In this document: one piece after another, positions 59,930-64,000 of the stretch
How positions within the stretch are numbered: the first letter of the stretch is position 1
How the letters are laid out: each line of letters starts with the position of its first letter
Assembly: GCA_963576565.1 (NCBI GenBank)
Contig: OY755038.1
Span: 175,179,287 to 175,243,286 of the forward strand
Source: Aspidapion aeneum
Lineage: Eukaryota; Arthropoda; Insecta; Coleoptera; Brentidae
Reading direction: 5' to 3'
DNA length: 64,000 bases
Made by a program: the position numbers and the translations under genes
Notes under the pieces: generated by a model
Told to the model about the DNA's origin: nothing
Database searches by the model: none
What the model saw: the letters and a program-made list of their open reading frames with translations, nothing else

Positions 59930-62151
59930 GGACAATCTTCGATCCCTTAGGTTTTCTTTGTCCCTTGTTGCTACAAGCAAAATTTATTTTACAACAGTTG
60001 TGGATATCGAAAATAGGCTGGGACGAAGAACCAGATTCTTCTATCATCGACTCTTGGAACAAACTTCGTTCTGAATTCCCGCTTCTTTCCAATTTTCAAT
60101 TACCCCGACAAATCAAACTGTCAAAAACCAATACCTGTCGTGTAGAAGAGGAAAACAATATATCTGTTTCTCTCATATCTGCAAAATCTAGGGTCGCGCC
60201 TATAAAGTCACAAACTTTGGCTAGGCTAGAACTCCTAGGCGCATTTCTTTTAAGCGAATTAATTGACTTCGTTTTATCTAGCTATGAAGGAAAAATAACT
60301 TTTACAAATATCGTTACTTTCTGCGATTCGCAAGTCGTATTGCACTGGCTTTCATCCCCTCCTAATCGCTGGCAAACCTTTGTTGGAAATCGAGTCAGTA
60401 GAATCCAAGAAATCATTCCCTCAAACTCGTGGCGCTACATTCCTTCTGCTTTGAATGCAGCCGATATTGCGTCACGAGGGGCCACCCCTTCACAGCTCAT
60501 GTCACATGACATGTGGGGGAACGCACCGTCGTTTTTGTGGTCTCCCGAAAACGAATGGCTCGATTTTCATAAATCAAAAATGCTGATTGATTTCGGAGAT
60601 ATTAATCTGGAGGAAAAGCCAAAAGTCTGTTGCAATGCGATAATTGATGTCAACTTCTTAGATCAGCTTCTTATCAAATATTCATCTATATCAAAAATTC
60701 AACGTATCATGTGTTATGTCCTTCGAATAGTTAACCTTTTTCAAAACCATTCCTATCAAAAACCCACTAAGCCGCCGGACCAAAAAGTTATTTTTGAGAA
60801 TATTGTTTTTCCTACCACCGGTGAGATGCAAAGTGCGTTACACCTTCTTATCAAACGCGTTCAAGGTTCTTGTTTTTCTGAGCTTTTTTCCGCGTTATCT
60901 AAGGATAAACCAATACCGAAACCTTTGCGAAAACTTTCACCTTTTCTTGATGAGAATAATATCATTAGAGTCGGTGGCAGATTACAAAAATCTGACCTTT
61001 TGTCTTATTCTGCAAAACACCCCGTCTTACTTTCGAGTGACCATCGTTTAACTACTCTTCTTATCGAGTCCGCTCATCGACAATATCTTCATCCTGGGTT
61101 TAAAACATTACATAATCTGCTTTTACAGCAATTTTGGATATTATCTGCCAGACGGGCAATTCAAAGAACCATATCCAAGTGCTTGCAATATTTTAGAATC
61201 AACCCTAAACCCTATAGACCGCCCATAATGAGTTCACTTCCTACTCATCGAATCAATCAACTTAAACCTTTTTCGAGTGTAGCTATCGACTTTTGTGGAC
61301 CTTTCTTTGTGATTCCTCATCGTTACCGTGGTTGTAAAGCTTTCAAATCGTATGTCTGTGTGTTTGTCTGTACGGCCACACATTGCGTGCATTTGGAATT
61401 AACCATGGAACTGTCCACCGAAGGGTTCGTAGGTGCATTCCATCGATTCATTTCCAGACGCGGAAGAGTGACGCAATGCTGGTCAGATCAAGGCAGTAAT
61501 TTTATAGGGTTTCGTAACCAATTACTGGATTACGCAAGAAGTGCTGCCACCAGACTTTCTATTCGTTGGCATCTGGGACCTCCTCTCAGTCCACATTTCA
61601 ATGGCCTGGCAGAAGCTGTCGTCAAAAGTTTTAAAACTCACTTTGTACGAGTTGTCGGCGACCAGAAGTTGTCTATCATGGAGATGTCCACCCTTACCTG
61701 TCGCATAGAAGCCGTACTTAACAGTCGCCCTTTATCTCCTGCCTCTTCAGACCCACACGATCTTCAACCTCTTACCCCTGGGCATTTTTTGACACTTGAA
61801 CCCCTTAATTCAGAAATTCCGGAGTCAGATTTGTCCGAGGTTCCCCTAAATCGGCTCTCGAGATGGCAACTAATCCAAAAACTACATAATGATTTTTGGA
61901 AACGGTATTCTATAGAGTATTTGCATACGCTACAACAGCGACACAAGTGGGCTGATTCGTCCCCAAATATCAAATTAAATGATTTGGTTATCATAACAAG
62001 TGATCACATTCAAACGCCTTTGAAATGGCCGGTCGGTCGGGTCATCGAACTGCATCCCGGCGGAGATGGTCAGGTGCGTCTTGCGACGTTACAAACGGTT
62101 ACCGGTGTTTATAAGCGGCCAGTTGTAAAACTGTGCCTCTTGCCAAATTAA
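59905..62151 (+). pseudogene. BEL pol 3' part: RNase H and integrase (RT missing)
   Basis: Open for 748 residues in a different frame from gag. It begins at IGTIFDPLGFLCPL, the region just after RT. RNase H residues: LARLELLGA (Glu), TFCDSQVVLHWL (Asp), NAADIASRG (Asp). Integrase: HRQYLHPG (His pair) with CLQY where a CxxC is expected, so one zinc ligand is lost. The catalytic core has AIDFCGPF, WSDQGSNF and FNGLAEAVVKS (DDE triad), then the C-terminal module ending KLCLLPN and TAA. No YxDD catalytic box exists anywhere in the element. The first codon is TTG, so this part would need the upstream frame to be expressed. Confidence 0.92.
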
Positions 62152-62386
62152 AAGTAATTTTAATTTTCTACCTTTTACCGGGTATTACAATAGGTTTTTT
62201 ATTTTTAATTTTTTTTTTTGAATTTTTTGTTTGTTTGTTTTGCCTTTTTTCGGGATTTCGTTATCTCTAAATAAACTTACGATACTTATCTATTTTCATT
62301 CATTTATATTTATCGGTCGATTCTTTTTCTTATATCTATATCTGTCCGGTTGAGATTCTAAAATTGTGTGTTTTGGAGGGCAGTTA
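62152..62386 (+). other. BEL 3' untranslated region and polypurine tract
   Basis: T-rich spacer between the pol stop and the 3' LTR. GGAGGG at 62375-62380, seven bases before the LTR, is the probable plus-strand primer tract. Confidence 0.6.
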
Positions 62387-62858
62387 TGTTAGCTCCCGCT
62401 AAATTTCGCGGTTGTTTATATATATTTTTAAAAACACACAACTGTATGAAGGACAAAGCGCATTCCGCGTATTTGGACATGCGCACCAACAACCAGGGAG
62501 ATCTTTGTCAATCGCCTAGAGAAAATGGCGTGTTAATTTCGTTCTCCAACTATATCAAATTTCTACACCTGAAAGTGCTCGATTTTTGTGTACTGAAGCA
62601 TAGAACTAGAAATTTCAGCCCTTCAGCTACGTGGTGACATCATTAGATCAAATCAGGGGCCCCTTGGAACGTGGAGAAAGTGGATGCAAAGAGGTGAGTG
62701 CATTTGTCTCTGATTACCGTTGTGTGGCACAAATATTTTACCTATGGACGTTTGATTATTTCGTAATTTCATATCAATATTTATGTTGGTTCGCGCTTTC
62801 ATTAATTAAAATATTTACAGTCCATTGCATTTAACGTTTTTCTAACCGTGGACTAACA
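62387..62858 (+). repeat. BEL retrotransposon 3' LTR (472 bp)
   Basis: Same length and ends as the 5' LTR, with two substitutions between them. Followed by the right target duplication CTCCGT (62859-62864), after which the LINE reading resumes (VKLRDISNLNHFSF). Confidence 0.97.
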
Positions 62859-62864
62859 CTCCGT

Positions 62865-63212
62865 TAAACTTCGTGATATAAGTAACTTAAATCATTTTTC
62901 CTTTGATAAATTTAAACCTCATTTCAAGCGAAAATTATTAGAAGATAATACCTAGTTCGGTTTGTTTTTGTATTTTGATTTGTTTTTATTATGTGTTTCT
63001 CATTTTATCTCTGTTTTGGGTTAAGCATAAAAACATAATTTTTTTTCTGCAGATGTTTTCTTATTTATTTTTAAGTTCATCGTTTGTAAAACTTTAGGAT
63101 TTATTTATTCTTGATTATTTGTACTTCTACATGCTGGGTTAAGCAAACAGCTTTAGCTGACCTTCGCCCAGTAAAAAATAAAGGCGTTTTTATTTATTTT
63201 ATTTATTTATTT
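62865..63212 (+). pseudogene. LINE ORF2 C-terminus and 3' UTR beyond BEL
   Basis: VKLRDISNLNHFSF and FKRKLLEDNT followed by TAG (about 62954) end ORF2. The 3' UTR has an AATAAA-like signal (63177-63182) and the ATTT microsatellite end. Confidence 0.8.
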
Positions 63213-63392
63213 ACATTGCTATTTTGGTTGTCGATATTTTAATACATCGCTATTTTTGTTACAAACACTATTTTGATACATACATCGCTATTTTGATAGT
63301 CGTTCTTTCATTAAATCGCTATTTTGATTGTCGCTATTTCATTACTCGCCATTTCGTACCTCGCCATTTTGTACATCGCTATTTTATTTCGG
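63213..63392 (-). repeat. Right subterminal array, main part
   Basis: About ten inverted units like ACATCGCTATTTTGATAG and GTCGCTATTTCATTACTCG, the mirror image of 49619-49802. It marks the probable right end of the outermost DNA element. Confidence 0.7.
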
Positions 63393-64000
63393 AGTAATCC
63401 ACCACATACTAAATAATATTGGAAATTAACAAGGCAGCACAAATTTCCAACCATGGAACAGAAACAATTTTTAAAGGACATACCTTGCTTGTAGCACACA
63501 GAAGATGTTAACAACACCACTGGAACTAATTTGTCTTACATATACAACACCAAGATAGGCTATCAACGAAGTATCGCTTAAGCCACGCAACTCGGTTAAA
63601 ATCACATAATTTATTGTTACATACCGGGGAATGGCAACTAGAGACAATATTGGAAGCTTAGACACGTACTATTGCCACTGATTAACAACATCAGAGGATT
63701 AGGTTTCACCTTACTCTAGACCCTGTAACCATGATCTTGGGATTAGGCTCTTTGCCACCAACATAATGGGAGCAATAAGGCCTAACAGTTCATAGACAAA
63801 ATCACTATTTTGGTACAATCTCTGGTTATTTGTTTCCCAGAACACATCGGAAATTAGGTTCCACTGAAAACCAAGTATTTTCATAACAGAACTATCACTA
63901 TCTTTAAAATAAATTTACTCCTAAACGAAACGATAAATTCCCATACAATTTTCTATGTGATATAGCGTCGACCATCCTCTTTTATTGTTTGTTCTTGCCC
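63393..64000. other. Non-coding flank at window end
   Basis: No gene, repeat or RNA recognised. Confidence 0.45.

Larger units (their letters stand above)
57076..62858 (+). mobile_element. BEL/Pao LTR retrotransposon, 5.78 kb, RT-deleted
   Basis: Complete LTR-to-LTR copy inserted in the same orientation into the C-terminal coding part of a LINE. Order: LTR, primer site, gag, protease, deletion junction (about 59905-59915), RNase H, integrase, polypurine tract, LTR. The deletion removes the RT domain, likely about 1.5 kb or more judged from the family, and changes the frame. The sequence at the junction (TTTTGGGAAATATTTT) offers short homology to both sides. Confidence 0.95.
51790..63217 (+). 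mobile_element. Long CR1/Jockey-type LINE, interrupted by two later insertions
   Basis: It starts just after TACATT (51784-51789) and ends in (ATTT)n at about 63190-63212, followed by another TACATT, a plausible target duplication. The parts are ORF1 (52.08-52.98 kb), endonuclease (53.07-53.86 kb), RT (54.2-54.45 and 55.9-57.07 kb) and C-terminus (62.87-62.96 kb, ending FKRKLLEDNT and TAG). The gaps are a hairpin element (54451-55896) and a BEL retrotransposon (57076-62858). All coding parts carry frameshifts or stops. Confidence 0.8.

Noticed and set aside
59905..59930. Programmed frameshift between gag-pro and pol in BEL
   Set aside because: The frame change coincides with the loss of the whole RT domain, so a deletion explains it.

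Overview
This is an AT-rich eukaryotic window with no prokaryotic gene layout. It is almost certainly from an insect genome, possibly a beetle or another non-fly lineage. The evidence is Penelope-like, BEL, CR1/Jockey-like, I/R1-like and Polinton-type elements, a satellite built on the insect telomere pentamer (TTAGG/CCTAA), and one exon of a receptor resembling allatotropin/orexin receptors. Most long open frames are transposon proteins, usually broken. Only one exon (about 28.9 kb, + strand) is confidently host-like. A possible three-exon gene on the minus strand (30.9-31.4 kb) is weaker.

Layout. 0-6.6 kb: a protein-primed family B DNA polymerase of Polinton/Maverick type with one frameshift, small flanking ORFs that may belong to it, and a perfect 20-bp-arm palindrome. 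7.2-8.2 kb: the 3' end of an RNase H-bearing LINE. 8.2-20.0 kb: two arms of about 1.6-1.7 kb in inverted orientation around 8.5 kb. The interior holds a Penelope-like element (reverse transcriptase plus GIY-YIG, minus strand) split by a fold-back MITE and a 126-130-bp tandem-repeat element, and a further 2.5-kb inverted-repeat element. 20-27 kb: MITEs, including a 344-bp hAT-type element with a clean 8-bp target duplication. 27.2-28.8 kb: a 1.6-kb hairpin element lying just upstream of the receptor exon. 29-43 kb: low-coding sequence with several fold-back elements and a mariner-like transposase relic. 43.4-46.3 kb: a pentamer satellite, (CCCAACCTAA)n around a 1.3-kb block of nearly pure (CCCAA)n.

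49.0-63.4 kb is a nested transposon stack. A putative DNA element with arrays of short 'aaaatagcg' repeats at both ends holds a 5'-truncated LINE and a long CR1/Jockey-like LINE (51.79-63.21 kb). That second LINE is itself interrupted by a 1.45-kb hairpin element and a 5.78-kb BEL retrotransposon. The BEL copy has 472-bp LTRs that differ at two positions and a 6-bp target duplication. It has lost its whole reverse-transcriptase core yet keeps gag, protease, RNase H and integrase.

Limits: everything was read by eye. Family names rest on visible motifs, and repeat boundaries marked approximate need alignment. Several track starts are TTG or GTG, which are not normal eukaryotic starts; real ATG positions are given where they matter.
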